64,000 nt of DNA from assembly GCF_031844705.1 (NCBI RefSeq), contig NZ_CP134609.1, positions 5,642,001-5,706,000 of the forward strand, given 5' to 3'. Below the pieces are notes generated by a model. The model was not told where the DNA came from. It saw only the letters and a list, made by a program, of their open reading frames with translations, and did not search any database. Shown here one piece after another: positions 7,746 through 15,609 of this stretch. The first letter of the stretch is position 1, and every line of letters begins with the position of its first letter. Position numbers and translations under genes: made by a program. This DNA is from Streptomyces sp. ITFR-16. GTDB lineage: Bacteria; Actinomycetota; Actinomycetes; Streptomycetales; Streptomycetaceae.

Positions 7746-10049
7746 TCAGTTGGCTCTTGGCCGGCGACCGGGTAGGTCGTGCCGCCGGGCCAGGTAGCTG
7801 ATCATTCCGAGTGAGAATCCGGTCTCCGCTGCGAGGTCGCGGCAGGTGCGTCCAGTGGCGCGTTGGTCACGGAGCCAGTCGAGATCGATCTGCCGCCAGC
7901 GGGTGGCTTTGCCCTCACGTTTCATGCCGTATTCGCGGACCAGGACCTTAATGGCATCGACGTTCACGTCGGCGTGCTCCGCGATCCACTTGAGCGAGCG
8001 GTATTCGTCGAGGTAGAAGCGTGCGAACTTGTCCCTGGGGAGCGCGGCGCGAGCCCGGCGAACGGTCGCTCCTCTCTCCCACTTCGCGCTCTTCGCCTCC
8101 CCGGGAGGGGCGGGCTGCTCCTGCAGGACGAACCGGACGGTGTCGTGGCTGACGTTCAGGCGGCGGGCGGCCTGGGCTGTCGTCAGACAGTCGTCCCTGA
8201 TGAGCCGGTGCAGCATGCCGAGGTCGATGTCCCGCAGGTCACACCCGGGCAACTCGAGATCGCGGATGGAGTCCGTCGGGGGCTGCCAGGAGACAGGTTC
8301 GCCGTGGATCTTCTGCCGGATGAGGAACTCTGCTGCGTGGCCTTCGAGTTGAACCATCAGCGCTGGGGTGAGATCCGTTTCGAAGGTCCGCAGCATGGTC
8401 CGCAGTTCCGCGGTGCTGGGAGCGTAGGGGGTCGGGGCGAGGGGTGCGGGGAGTCCGCTGAGCCGTTCGAAAAGCAGCGCGCGGGCGAACTGGTGGCGCC
8501 GTACTCCGCCGGCCTCGAACCCGATGTCCCGGCAGAGCTGCGTCCAGGTGTCCAGGGGCAGCAGGTCTCGGTAGTCGGCCGCGCGGCGGCGGTCGTAGTC
8601 GATCGGCGATTCTTCCTGGTCGAGGTAGTCCGCCAGTGCGGACAGACCGAGGCCGATGGCCTTGAAGTGCCCCTGCTTGGCGAGCCGGGACGTCATGTGA
8701 GTGCCCAGCCTGTCTTCCACCGGTGCTCGAAGGAGCCTGGCCCCTGTGCTGAAGTTCCGGGTGCCTCCGATGAGCAGGAGGTAGCACGACAGGGCCGGGC
8801 GGATTGTGCGAGAGAGGGCACCGTTCTGGGGAGACAGCCGGGCCGACCAGGCCGGCCAGAGTTGTGTCGGGGTCTTGCGGGCCCGCTCGGCGATCCGCGT
8901 TGCCGCCGAAGGGCCGGGCCTGCGTGGCATCGGGTCCGGGGTGCGGTAGCGCAACTGGTCGGTGAGTTTGAGGCGGGGTGCGAGAGTCGCGAGGTGGATC
9001 GCGTCGAAGACCGGGCTGGTGTGGGCCCACCGAAGCCCGACCTTGAGCGGGATGTTGCCGTCGGCGTCGCTGATCAGGTCGCGGAGAACAGTCGCGGCCT
9101 GGTGGGCGTCGCTTTGCCCGAGGATGTGCAGGGCCGCGCTGACGGTGAGGGCGGCGGTCGCGGCTCTCCGCGGGGCAAGGCGTCCTGGACGGGTCTCCTC
9201 GACGGGGTCGAAGGACCGCCGCTTCTCGGGCAGGGGCAGCTGGTGCAACGCCACGATCTCCGGCGGGGCGAAGCCCGTCAGCCGTTGGGGGACGCGGCGA
9301 AGGAGGATGGAGACCAGTGCCCGAAGGTCCGCGAACAGCGCAAGGCTGGACTGGGGATGGTCCTGATAGACGCTGAAGCCGGCCCGGCCGGAGGAGATCG
9401 CCGTCTCGATGCGTTCCTGGGCGGCGATCGTGGATCCCGGAGCGGCGAGCATGAGCGCGGGAACCTCCTCGAACGGCTGGCCGCAGCGTGCCGGCAGCTC
9501 GTTCTCCGAAGGACTGTGGCAGCGGCCCGGAGCGAGCGGGTGCCGGGTGGTCGCCGGGAAGTGCCGCGGTGTCCGACTGCAGCGCGGGCATGCGTCGACC
9601 AGCAGCAAGTGGTGATCGAGGCAGGCGAAGGACCAGCCGAGCCTCCAGCTCAGCTGCCACCTGCCGCCGCTCTCGGCCAGGCAGGCCGGGCAGTAGCGGG
9701 ACCCGCGGGCCCGTCCCCAGACGTGCCTCGCCTCGACCCGGCGCCGCCGCGCGTCGATCCTGTGGGCCCGCCCGTCGTAGCGGGCCAAGGTCATGGCGTG
9801 GACCTGTTCCCGGGTGGGGCCGGCCGACCAGGCGACGCCTGCGACCTGGTCTGCGTCGAGGAGGGTGACCAGGCGGCCCAGGGTTCCGGATTCGACGGGC
9901 CGGGAGGGGCCGCGGGGCAGCAGGCCCATCGAGGTCAGGACGTCGCCGGTGGTAGTTCCCAGCCGGTGTGCGACCGCCTCCCACCAGGAGTCGAGGGCCT
10001 CGCCGGGGTGCGGGGCGAGACGGATCGGCAGGGTCCGCAGTTGAGTCAC
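7746..10049 (-). CDS. tniQ: TniQ/TnsD-family target-selection protein
   Basis: A 767-residue protein starting at a GTG that overlaps the tniB stop (GTGA). The N-terminal part has the TniQ zinc-finger layout: CPAC at residues 120-123, FACLDHH at about 141-147 and CPRC at 154-157. The long C-terminal part carries at least three helix-turn-helix-like segments, near TTAQAARRLNVSHDTV, WIAEHADVNVDAI and RDLAAETGFSLGMISYL. This is the length and design of TnsD-type proteins, which bind a specific attachment site and recruit the transposase through the ATPase, rather than the short TniQ of CRISPR-associated elements. It is the last confident gene of the operon. The target sequence it reads is unknown; the element sits in ohr. 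Confidence 0.9.
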   Translation of the reverse strand: MTQLRTLPIRLAPHPGEALDSWWEAVAHRLGTTTGDVLTSMGLLPRGPSRPVESGTLGRLVTLLDADQVAGVAWSAGPTREQVHAMTLARYDGRAHRIDARRRRVEARHVWGRARGSRYCPACLAESGGRWQLSWRLGWSFACLDHHLLLVDACPRCSRTPRHFPATTRHPLAPGRCHSPSENELPARCGQPFEEVPALMLAAPGSTIAAQERIETAISSGRAGFSVYQDHPQSSLALFADLRALVSILLRRVPQRLTGFAPPEIVALHQLPLPEKRRSFDPVEETRPGRLAPRRAATAALTVSAALHILGQSDAHQAATVLRDLISDADGNIPLKVGLRWAHTSPVFDAIHLATLAPRLKLTDQLRYRTPDPMPRRPGPSAATRIAERARKTPTQLWPAWSARLSPQNGALSRTIRPALSCYLLLIGGTRNFSTGARLLRAPVEDRLGTHMTSRLAKQGHFKAIGLGLSALADYLDQEESPIDYDRRRAADYRDLLPLDTWTQLCRDIGFEAGGVRRHQFARALLFERLSGLPAPLAPTPYAPSTAELRTMLRTFETDLTPALMVQLEGHAAEFLIRQKIHGEPVSWQPPTDSIRDLELPGCDLRDIDLGMLHRLIRDDCLTTAQAARRLNVSHDTVRFVLQEQPAPPGEAKSAKWERGATVRRARAALPRDKFARFYLDEYRSLKWIAEHADVNVDAIKVLVREYGMKREGKATRWRQIDLDWLRDQRATGRTCRDLAAETGFSLGMISYLARRHDLPGRRPRAN

Positions 10050-11176
10050 GGCCGAACCGCGCGCGATCGGGTCCGCCGTGAGCGCTGTCCCTTCAGGAGA
10101 TTGCGTACGTCGTCCTGGGCCAGGTGGGCCGCCTGGTCGATCTTGACGCGGCTCAGGAGATCCTCGTCGAGACGCTCAGCGCCGGTGCGGACGGCTCGCT
10201 GGCAACCGCGGTTGATCAGGGTCATCAGCGAGCCGATGTGGCCGCTGGAGCGGATGAACAGGTAGTCGAACAGGTAGTCGGCGAGCATCCCCCGGTAAGT
10301 GCCGCGCAGAACCAGACGCTTTTCCAGGGCCAGCAGCAGCTGGCGCCACTGGCTGCGGCCCTGATCGGTGACCAGCTCGAAGGACCCCATGTCCAGACGG
10401 GTCGTGCGCCGGCCCGTCTGGGCCAGGACCGCGTTGTCGTAGGACTCGCCCTCGGAGAACAGACCGCGCTTGGCCAGGCCGACCCCGACGAACAGCAACG
10501 TCACCGGGAACTCGTTCGCGATGTATTTGAAGTGATTGCTCACCTCGACCCCGCCGGTCGCTCTCCAGCGCAAAAAGTGCAGGTCGTCCACGACCAGCAG
10601 CTTCACATCACACGAAAGCACGCAGTCCAGGGCCCGTTGGGCGAACTGCGCCGTGGTGCCGGCGGTGCGGCCGGGGTGGCCGAAGAACTCCAGCATCGCC
10701 CGGTTGAAGTCCTTCATCCCGGTGTTCCCCGTCAGGCCCACCCTGCAGACCGGGAGCCGTTCGTGGCCGCCGGCGGTGAACGCGCCGCCCTCGGCGATCT
10801 CCCGGCGGTGGAAGTCCCGGGCGAAGGCCAGCACCGCCGTCGTCTTGCCCAGCCCGGGGAAGGCGTCCACCGCGACGGCGCCCTTGGCCTGGTCACCGTC
10901 CTGCTGGTTGCTGTCGAGGATGTCCCACAAGTCCTCGTGCAGCTCGGCCAGCTGCGGCGTGCGCAACGGACCGAGGTTCGCGTGCCAGAACCGCCGGTCC
11001 CGGTCATACTCCGCCTTCGCCCGATCGCCCAGTGCCACGTACTCGCCGTGCGGCAGCAGGTCCGGCTGGATGCGCGGTGCCGCTCCCGCGAACGCCGACC
11101 AGCCCTCCTTGCGGGACAACGTCAACGCGTCCAGCCGGTGGGAGTCTCCCGGTGTCCAGGTGCCCTCACTGTTCAC
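10046..11176 (-). CDS. tniB: TniB/TnsC-family AAA+ ATPase, transposition regulator
   Basis: A 376-residue protein. The GTG start overlaps the tniA stop (GTGA), and its own stop overlaps the tniQ start. The Walker A motif FPGLGKTT lies at residues 106-113 and Walker B LLVVDDLH at about 193-200, followed by sensor-type Asn/Arg residues. TniB/TnsC proteins form ATP-dependent filaments on target DNA and link the TniQ/TnsD target reader to the transposase. The C terminus ends in a basic Arg-rich tail (GQRSRRTRSRAVR). The operon position between transposase and TniQ is the usual one. Confidence 0.92.
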   Translation of the reverse strand: MNSEGTWTPGDSHRLDALTLSRKEGWSAFAGAAPRIQPDLLPHGEYVALGDRAKAEYDRDRRFWHANLGPLRTPQLAELHEDLWDILDSNQQDGDQAKGAVAVDAFPGLGKTTAVLAFARDFHRREIAEGGAFTAGGHERLPVCRVGLTGNTGMKDFNRAMLEFFGHPGRTAGTTAQFAQRALDCVLSCDVKLLVVDDLHFLRWRATGGVEVSNHFKYIANEFPVTLLFVGVGLAKRGLFSEGESYDNAVLAQTGRRTTRLDMGSFELVTDQGRSQWRQLLLALEKRLVLRGTYRGMLADYLFDYLFIRSSGHIGSLMTLINRGCQRAVRTGAERLDEDLLSRVKIDQAAHLAQDDVRNLLKGQRSRRTRSRAVRP

Positions 11177-13302
11177 GCGTCCTCCAGAGCGCCCGAGTAG
11201 AAGTCGCTGTCGTCTTCCAGCTCCACGAGCCCGGCCTCGTCAGCCGCGTCGTCGTCACCCGTCTCCTGCGCGGCCGCCGACGCTGGCTGGGGCGGTGCCG
11301 TCTCCGGAAGGTCCATCAGACGCCTGAGGCTCGGCAGCACCGCGACGCCCTCCTCGGGCTCGGGCAGATCCAGAGCGACCTGTTCCCGGGCCAGCCGCAG
11401 CGCCATCCGGCGCTCGACCCGTGTGGTTCCCAGCCCGAGGTTCCACCGCTCGAACAGGTCACGGACCGCGGCCTTGTCATCCGGGAACCGGTCCCGGGCC
11501 GCGGCCAGGCGGCGGGCGAACTGCAACGCCTCCTCGCTCACCGGCATGTGACGCCCCGGCGCATGCTCCCAGGCCAGCGCATGCCACCGACGCTCAGCGG
11601 GATCGCGGAAGTAGACCGCGTTGATGTCGTCCGGATTCACCGCGATGGGCCACTTGCCGTCCCGGTCGGCGCTGAGCAGACCGCGGTAGGGATCCAGGGC
11701 GGCGCCGTTGTAGCGGCGCGCGTCCAGGTCGATGCCGTAATGCTGGATCTTCCGCCGTTCCACCCGCAGAAACTCAAACGCCAGATCCGGATCACGCGGG
11801 ACCTCGATGTAACCGGCCCTGTGCAACCCGTGCTCGAACATTGCCGCCGGCGACATCCGCAACCCCGGCACCCCGGGATCGACCAGACTCGTGTGCGGCC
11901 GGTGGTGATACGTGCAGGCCACCCAATCCCGGATGATCGCCTCGAGCTCATGGAGGAAGAAGAACGCCTCCCCCTCGGGACGCTCCCCGCGCGAGTGCAG
12001 ATCGGGACCCTTGTAGCCGGGCAGGCCCTGCAACAGGTCCTCGCGCAGGGTCAGGAAGAACCGCTCCAGCGGACCCTTGTCCCGCCCCGTCCGCAGCCGG
12101 GCCGGCTGCACCGAGATCCCCAACCGGCGGCAGACGCTGGTCAGATGCTCCGAAACGAACACCTTGCCGTGATCGACCAGCACCGTCTCCGGCACCAGCG
12201 CGGGCGACGCCGCCCCGCGCATCGGCCCCTCCAACGCGGTCCGGTCGATCAGCACCGACCGCGGAATGCCGTGCTCGGGCCAGAGAGCGTGCGTCGGCCA
12301 GCCCTCCCCCGCGGGCCGCGGCCGAAACGCCTGGTAGAGAGCGACACTGGCATCGACGGCCTTCGTCGACACCGGCGTGATCCTGATCCCCAAGACGCAG
12401 CGCGTGTACCAGTCCATCGCGACGGTCAGTTCCGCCTGCACCCACTGCAGCGTGACCGGGTCCAGCGCGAACACATCCAGGCGGTTGGTGTCCATCAGCA
12501 GGTACTCACCCGGCCGGGCCGGCCGCAGCTTCCCGTAGACCCCGCCGGGCCGGGCGGCGATGTCCCGGTTCCGCTTCGTGCTCAGCCGGAACGTCGGATG
12601 ACGCCGCTCGACATCTTCAAGAAGGCGGTAGGCCGTCGCCCGGCTGGGCAGATCCTCCTCCGCGAACTTCCTGGCCAGCAACCGGGCCCGGGTCCGCTCG
12701 ATGACCATCTTGCGCGACGGCTTGGACTGGCCCGTGTGCTCGACCATGACCTCCAGCGCCGTCTCCGCCCACGCCTGAGCGCTCCGGTGCCCCGAACGCG
12801 GCCCGCTGCGGGCCGGCGCGAGTCCCGCCTCGCCGTCGCGGCGGAAGCCCGCGACCCACCGCTTGACCGTGCGCACGGCCACCCCGAGCTCGGCCGCCTT
12901 CGCCGCGTACCGGCTCTCCATCGGCTCGCCCGGTGCGTAGGCAGCATGGGGCTCCCCCGCCGCCGGCAGCTCATCGCTGCCGCTGCGGAACCCGGTGAGT
13001 ACCTCTCTCACGTGCGCGGCCCGTTCCAGCACCTGCTCGCGCTCAGCGTCGTTCAGCTGGCCCAGCACCACCGCTGCCGTTTCCTGCGGGTCGTCGGATG
13101 CCGGTCCTGGCCCGTCCGAGATGATGCGGGCGCGGTCGGACAGCAGCAGTTCCTTGACGGCCAGCCGCAGCAGCCGTCCCCGGCCGTCCTTGAGGACCAC
13201 TTCGCCGCCCGCCTGCGTGGCAGCGAACTCCACCACCTCGACGACCTCGCCGTCGTAGGAGAAGCGGGTGCCCACTCCCACGCGCACCGCAGCCCGGCTC
13301 AC
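11173..13302 (-). CDS. tniA: TniA/TnsB-family DDE transposase
   Basis: A 709-residue protein starting at a GTG that overlaps the tnsA stop (GTGA). A longer reading frame to 13359 exists but would overlap tnsA by 60 bases. The N-terminal part has helix-turn-helix segments (AAELGVAVRTVKRWV at about 137-150). The rve catalytic core is clear: D271 in LLMDTNRLD, D377 in VLVDHGK and E413 in GPLERFF. A Mu-transposase-type beta-barrel follows (QHYGIDLDARRYNG, about 570-590), then a C-terminal tail likely to contact the ATPase. It should bind the element ends and join the 3' ends to the target. Confidence 0.95.
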   Translation of the reverse strand: MSRAAVRVGVGTRFSYDGEVVEVVEFAATQAGGEVVLKDGRGRLLRLAVKELLLSDRARIISDGPGPASDDPQETAAVVLGQLNDAEREQVLERAAHVREVLTGFRSGSDELPAAGEPHAAYAPGEPMESRYAAKAAELGVAVRTVKRWVAGFRRDGEAGLAPARSGPRSGHRSAQAWAETALEVMVEHTGQSKPSRKMVIERTRARLLARKFAEEDLPSRATAYRLLEDVERRHPTFRLSTKRNRDIAARPGGVYGKLRPARPGEYLLMDTNRLDVFALDPVTLQWVQAELTVAMDWYTRCVLGIRITPVSTKAVDASVALYQAFRPRPAGEGWPTHALWPEHGIPRSVLIDRTALEGPMRGAASPALVPETVLVDHGKVFVSEHLTSVCRRLGISVQPARLRTGRDKGPLERFFLTLREDLLQGLPGYKGPDLHSRGERPEGEAFFFLHELEAIIRDWVACTYHHRPHTSLVDPGVPGLRMSPAAMFEHGLHRAGYIEVPRDPDLAFEFLRVERRKIQHYGIDLDARRYNGAALDPYRGLLSADRDGKWPIAVNPDDINAVYFRDPAERRWHALAWEHAPGRHMPVSEEALQFARRLAAARDRFPDDKAAVRDLFERWNLGLGTTRVERRMALRLAREQVALDLPEPEEGVAVLPSLRRLMDLPETAPPQPASAAAQETGDDDAADEAGLVELEDDSDFYSGALEDA

Positions 13303-14081
13303 GACGCCGTCCTCAGCACGCTGCGGGCGCTGAGCGGAACGCTCAGGTCGGTCAGCCACCGCTGTTTCCAGAGCAGACGCAAGACCGCGGCCCGCACCAG
13401 CGGAGCGGGACGATCGGGCAGGCAGGAGAACGCTGCCTCCAGCGTGTCCCCGTCAACGACCCGGTCGCCTACCTCGTCGAGGATGGCAGGATCGAAGAGC
13501 CGATCCTGTGGTGGCTCCTCATCCACCGCCTGGTCGCGTTCCTCCTCGAGCGGGTCCCACTCGAACAGCCAGTCCCGGCGGTAGCCCGCCAGGAACCGGA
13601 CGTTGGCCAGCTCGGCTTCCGGCGGCTCGCTCCACACCTCGTAGCGCCAGCCGCGGGACTCGACCGCCTCGCGGGTCCAGGCGAAAGTGAACGCGTGCTC
13701 CGGCTTCGCCACCCGGTGCCGCGGCTTGACGTCCACCACCAGCGGGCCCGCGGCGGTGGCCAGCAGGTAGTCCGGGATGTGCCGGCGCAGCACACCGTCG
13801 ATGTCGGCCCGCAGCAGGAAGGGCTGGGCCACGATCGCCGTCACGTCACGGTCGAAGTCGGCGTAGAGCAGCCGCGCCAGCTCCAGCCGCGACTCGTAGA
13901 TCACGTGATCCGACTCCGTACTCGACCAGTACGAACCCGAGTAGTGCTGCTGCCCCATGTACCAACGAAACGTCCGACACGGCTCAGCCGCGTACAGCAT
14001 CTCCAACGGCACAGACTCCCAGGCGAGACCCTCAGGCACCTCGTCCTTGGCAAGCCGAACACACACCTCTACATCCACCAT
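13299..14081 (-). CDS. tnsA: TnsA-like heteromeric transposase endonuclease subunit
   Basis: A 260-residue protein, first gene of the operon. The ATG at 14081 is preferred because GGGGGCGG precedes it and the family-like sequence begins there; an upstream frame start at 14159 has no such support. It has the PD-(D/E)xK nuclease layout: E63 in YESRLELAR, D104 in HIPDYLL, and D117/K119 in LVVDVKPR. TnsA cuts the 5' ends of the element, so together with the DDE subunit it allows cut-and-paste excision. The C-terminal part probably contacts the ATPase. The gene is next to the element end, as in Tn7. Confidence 0.88.
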   Translation of the reverse strand: MVDVEVCVRLAKDEVPEGLAWESVPLEMLYAAEPCRTFRWYMGQQHYSGSYWSSTESDHVIYESRLELARLLYADFDRDVTAIVAQPFLLRADIDGVLRRHIPDYLLATAAGPLVVDVKPRHRVAKPEHAFTFAWTREAVESRGWRYEVWSEPPEAELANVRFLAGYRRDWLFEWDPLEEERDQAVDEEPPQDRLFDPAILDEVGDRVVDGDTLEAAFSCLPDRPAPLVRAAVLRLLWKQRWLTDLSVPLSARSVLRTAS

Positions 14082-14163
14082 CCGCCCCCAGCACCCGTGA
14101 AACTGACCTTGATCGCAGGACAGTTGCACGGGCACTGGTGCCCGAACGGCCACACCCATTTTC

Positions 14164-14183
14164 GATCACTCGAAAGTGTGATC
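14164..14183. promoter_or_regulatory. Palindrome upstream of tnsA, possible operator or transposase site
   Basis: GATCAC and GTGATC arms separated by 8 bases lie between the tnsA start and the element end. The position fits an operator for autoregulation or part of the transposase-binding end. No regulator gene is linked, so this is a positional inference. Confidence 0.4.
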
Positions 14184-14274
14184 ATTCCAGGCCGGGTATT
14201 CTCAACACCGCGTCATAAGTGCTATTCAGAGGTCATCGCTCGCGAGAACATGACGCGGATTCTGAGTACCTACA
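14184..14274. repeat. Putative right end of the Tn7-like element
   Basis: The last bases before the ohr homology end in ACA (14272-14274), which read from inside out is a TGT terminus. Inside the end the motif ATTC followed by similar bases recurs at 14198 (ATTCTCAA), 14224 (ATTCAGAG) and 14259 (ATTCTGAG), spaced 26 and 35 bases. A 9-base inverted repeat CCGCGTCAT/ATGACGCGG spans 14208-14258. Repeats of this kind are expected for TnsB-type binding sites, but the match is short and unproven. Confidence 0.5.
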
Positions 14275-14644
14275 TGACGGCCGGGTCTCCTCGGACGACG
14301 GCAAGCTCGACGTGGTCGTCAACCCGCCGAAGGAGATGGGCGGCAGCGGCGCGGGCACCAACCCGGAGCAGCTCTTCGCCGCCGGTTACAGTGCCTGCTT
14401 CCAGGGCGCGCTCGGCGTCGTGGCCCGTCAGGAGAAGGCCGACATCGCCGGCTCCACGGTGACCGCCGCCGTCTCCATCGGCAAGACCGAGGCCGGCGGC
14501 TTCGGCCTCCAGGTCGCGATCACGGCGACCATCCCGAACGTCGACCGGGAGACCGCGCAGGCGCTCATCGAGAAGGCGCACCAGGTGTGCCCGTACTCGA
14601 ACGCCACGCGCGGCAACATCAAGGTGGAGCTCGCGGTCGCCTGA
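14275..14644 (+). pseudogene. ohr: Organic hydroperoxide resistance protein, 5' end replaced
   Basis: From about 14275 the translation is a near-complete Ohr/OsmC-family peroxidase (DGRVSSDDGK..., GTNPEQLFAAGYSACF, VCPYSNATRGN). Both redox cysteines are present, in SACF and VCPYS. Ohr reduces organic hydroperoxides with a dithiol. The usual N terminus, a short strand resembling LYTAxATxxxGRDGR, is absent. Upstream of the conserved DGRVSS the sequence is unrelated and lies in the transposon end. A GTG at 14219 would give a 141-residue chimera, MLFRGHRSRE..., but lacks a clear ribosome binding site. I read it as a 5'-truncated gene disrupted by insertion; residual function cannot be excluded. 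Confidence 0.8.
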
Positions 14645-14668
14645 CCGTCCGCACCGCTGCGCACAGCT

Positions 14669-14699
14669 GAGGGCCGTACCCCGCGGGGGTGCGGCCCTC
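14669..14699 (+). terminator. Strong hairpin terminator after ohr
   Basis: A 14-base stem including one G-U pair (14669-14682 with 14686-14699), a 3-base loop, 24 bases after the ohr stop and just before the next gene. Confidence 0.8.
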
Positions 14700-14719
14700 G
14701 GTCCCATTAGGCTGGCGCC

Positions 14720-15580
14720 ATGCGTGATCTCGGGGTGGGTTTCGGCTATTTGATCAAGGGTCAGCGCTGGGTCGTCCGGCACGGCAGATGGCTCGGTATA
14801 GGGCTTCTGCCCGGTCTGATCACGCTCGTCCTGTACGCGGGCGCGCTCGTCGGCCTCGGCTTCGGCGCCGACGACTTCGTGGACTGGGCGACCCCGTTCG
14901 CCGACGACTGGTCCTCGCCCTGGCTCGGCCTGCTGCGCAACACCCTGACCGCCCTGGTGTTCGTCTTCGGGGTGTTCCTCGCCGTGATCACCTTCACCGC
15001 CGTGACCCTGCTGGTCGGGCAGCCCTTCTACGAGTCGCTGTCCGAGGAGGTCGACCGCGCCGAGGGCGGCGAGGTCCCCGAGTCCGGACTGCCGCTGTGG
15101 CGGGAGCTGTGGATCTCCGCCCGCGACAGCGTGCGCATCCTGGTGCGGGTCCTGCTGTACGCCGTCCTGCTCTTCGCCCTCGGCTTCGTCCCGGTCGCCG
15201 GGCAGACCGTCGTCCCCGTCCTCGGCTTCTGTGTCACCGGCTACTTCCTGGCGGAGGAACTCACCGCCGTCGCGCTCCAGCGCCGAGGCCTGGTGCTGAA
15301 GGACCGGCTGGTCCTGCTGCGCGGCCGGCGGCTGCTGACGCTCGGCTTCGGCGTCCCGCTGGGGCTCGCGTTCCTGGTCCCGTTCGTCGCGGTGTTCCTG
15401 ATGCCGGGAGCGGTGGCCGGCGCGACGCTGCTGGCGCGCGACCTGGTCGGCGCGGACGACTCGGACGACGAGGACGACGACGGCGACGAGGAGCCGGACG
15501 ACGCGGACGACGGTGCGGACCCCGCCCCGGTGCCGGTTCCGCCCCCGGCCCCGCCCGCGCCCGGCACCAACGAGAACTGA
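14720..15580 (+). CDS. EI24 domain-containing membrane protein (CysZ-like)
   Basis: A 286-residue integral membrane protein. The start MRDLGVGFGYLIKGQRWV is typical of actinobacterial EI24 proteins, where an amphipathic N-terminal helix precedes several membrane helices (about residues 35-55, 78-105, 140-190 and 215-240). The C-terminal 45 residues are an acidic Asp/Glu-rich then Pro-rich cytosolic tail (DDSDDEDDDGDEEPDD). The family is related to CysZ sulfate permease, but the actinobacterial function is not settled. It is followed by a LysE-type exporter 29 bases downstream, probably in the same transcript. Confidence 0.85.
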   Translation: MRDLGVGFGYLIKGQRWVVRHGRWLGIGLLPGLITLVLYAGALVGLGFGADDFVDWATPFADDWSSPWLGLLRNTLTALVFVFGVFLAVITFTAVTLLVGQPFYESLSEEVDRAEGGEVPESGLPLWRELWISARDSVRILVRVLLYAVLLFALGFVPVAGQTVVPVLGFCVTGYFLAEELTAVALQRRGLVLKDRLVLLRGRRLLTLGFGVPLGLAFLVPFVAVFLMPGAVAGATLLARDLVGADDSDDEDDDGDEEPDDADDGADPAPVPVPPPAPPAPGTNEN

Positions 15581-15609
15581 CCGACGAGAACGGGAGCCAA
15601 GGACCCACC

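Larger units (their letters stand above)
7494..14274 (-). mobile_element. Tn7-like transposition module with one element end
   Basis: An operon of tnsA-tniA-tniB-tniQ type, all on the minus strand and linked by GTGA overlaps, with the tnsA-proximal end facing an interrupted ohr gene. The proposed element terminus is at 14274: read inward it begins TGTAGGTACTC, the TGT end expected for Tn7/Tn5053-like elements. The opposite end was not found in the window, so the element probably extends left past position 1 and includes the RHS and lipoprotein genes. No resolvase, tnsE, CRISPR array or cas gene is seen. Confidence 0.75.

Noticed and set aside
7863..10265. 800-codon plus-strand frame opposite tniQ and tniB
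   Set aside because: Composition is the Arg/Gly/Glu-rich pattern of an antisense frame, while the minus-strand tniQ has clear zinc-finger and HTH motifs.
13302..13359. Longer tniA start at 13359
   Set aside because: It would overlap tnsA by about 60 bases; the GTG at 13302 gives the same GTGA overlap as the other junctions.
11032..13584. 850-codon plus-strand frame opposite tniA
   Set aside because: Arg/Pro/Leu-rich shadow frame; the minus strand encodes the DDE transposase with all catalytic residues.
7494..14274. CRISPR-associated transposon
   Set aside because: No repeat-spacer array, no cas genes and a long TnsD-like TniQ rather than the short TniQ of such elements.
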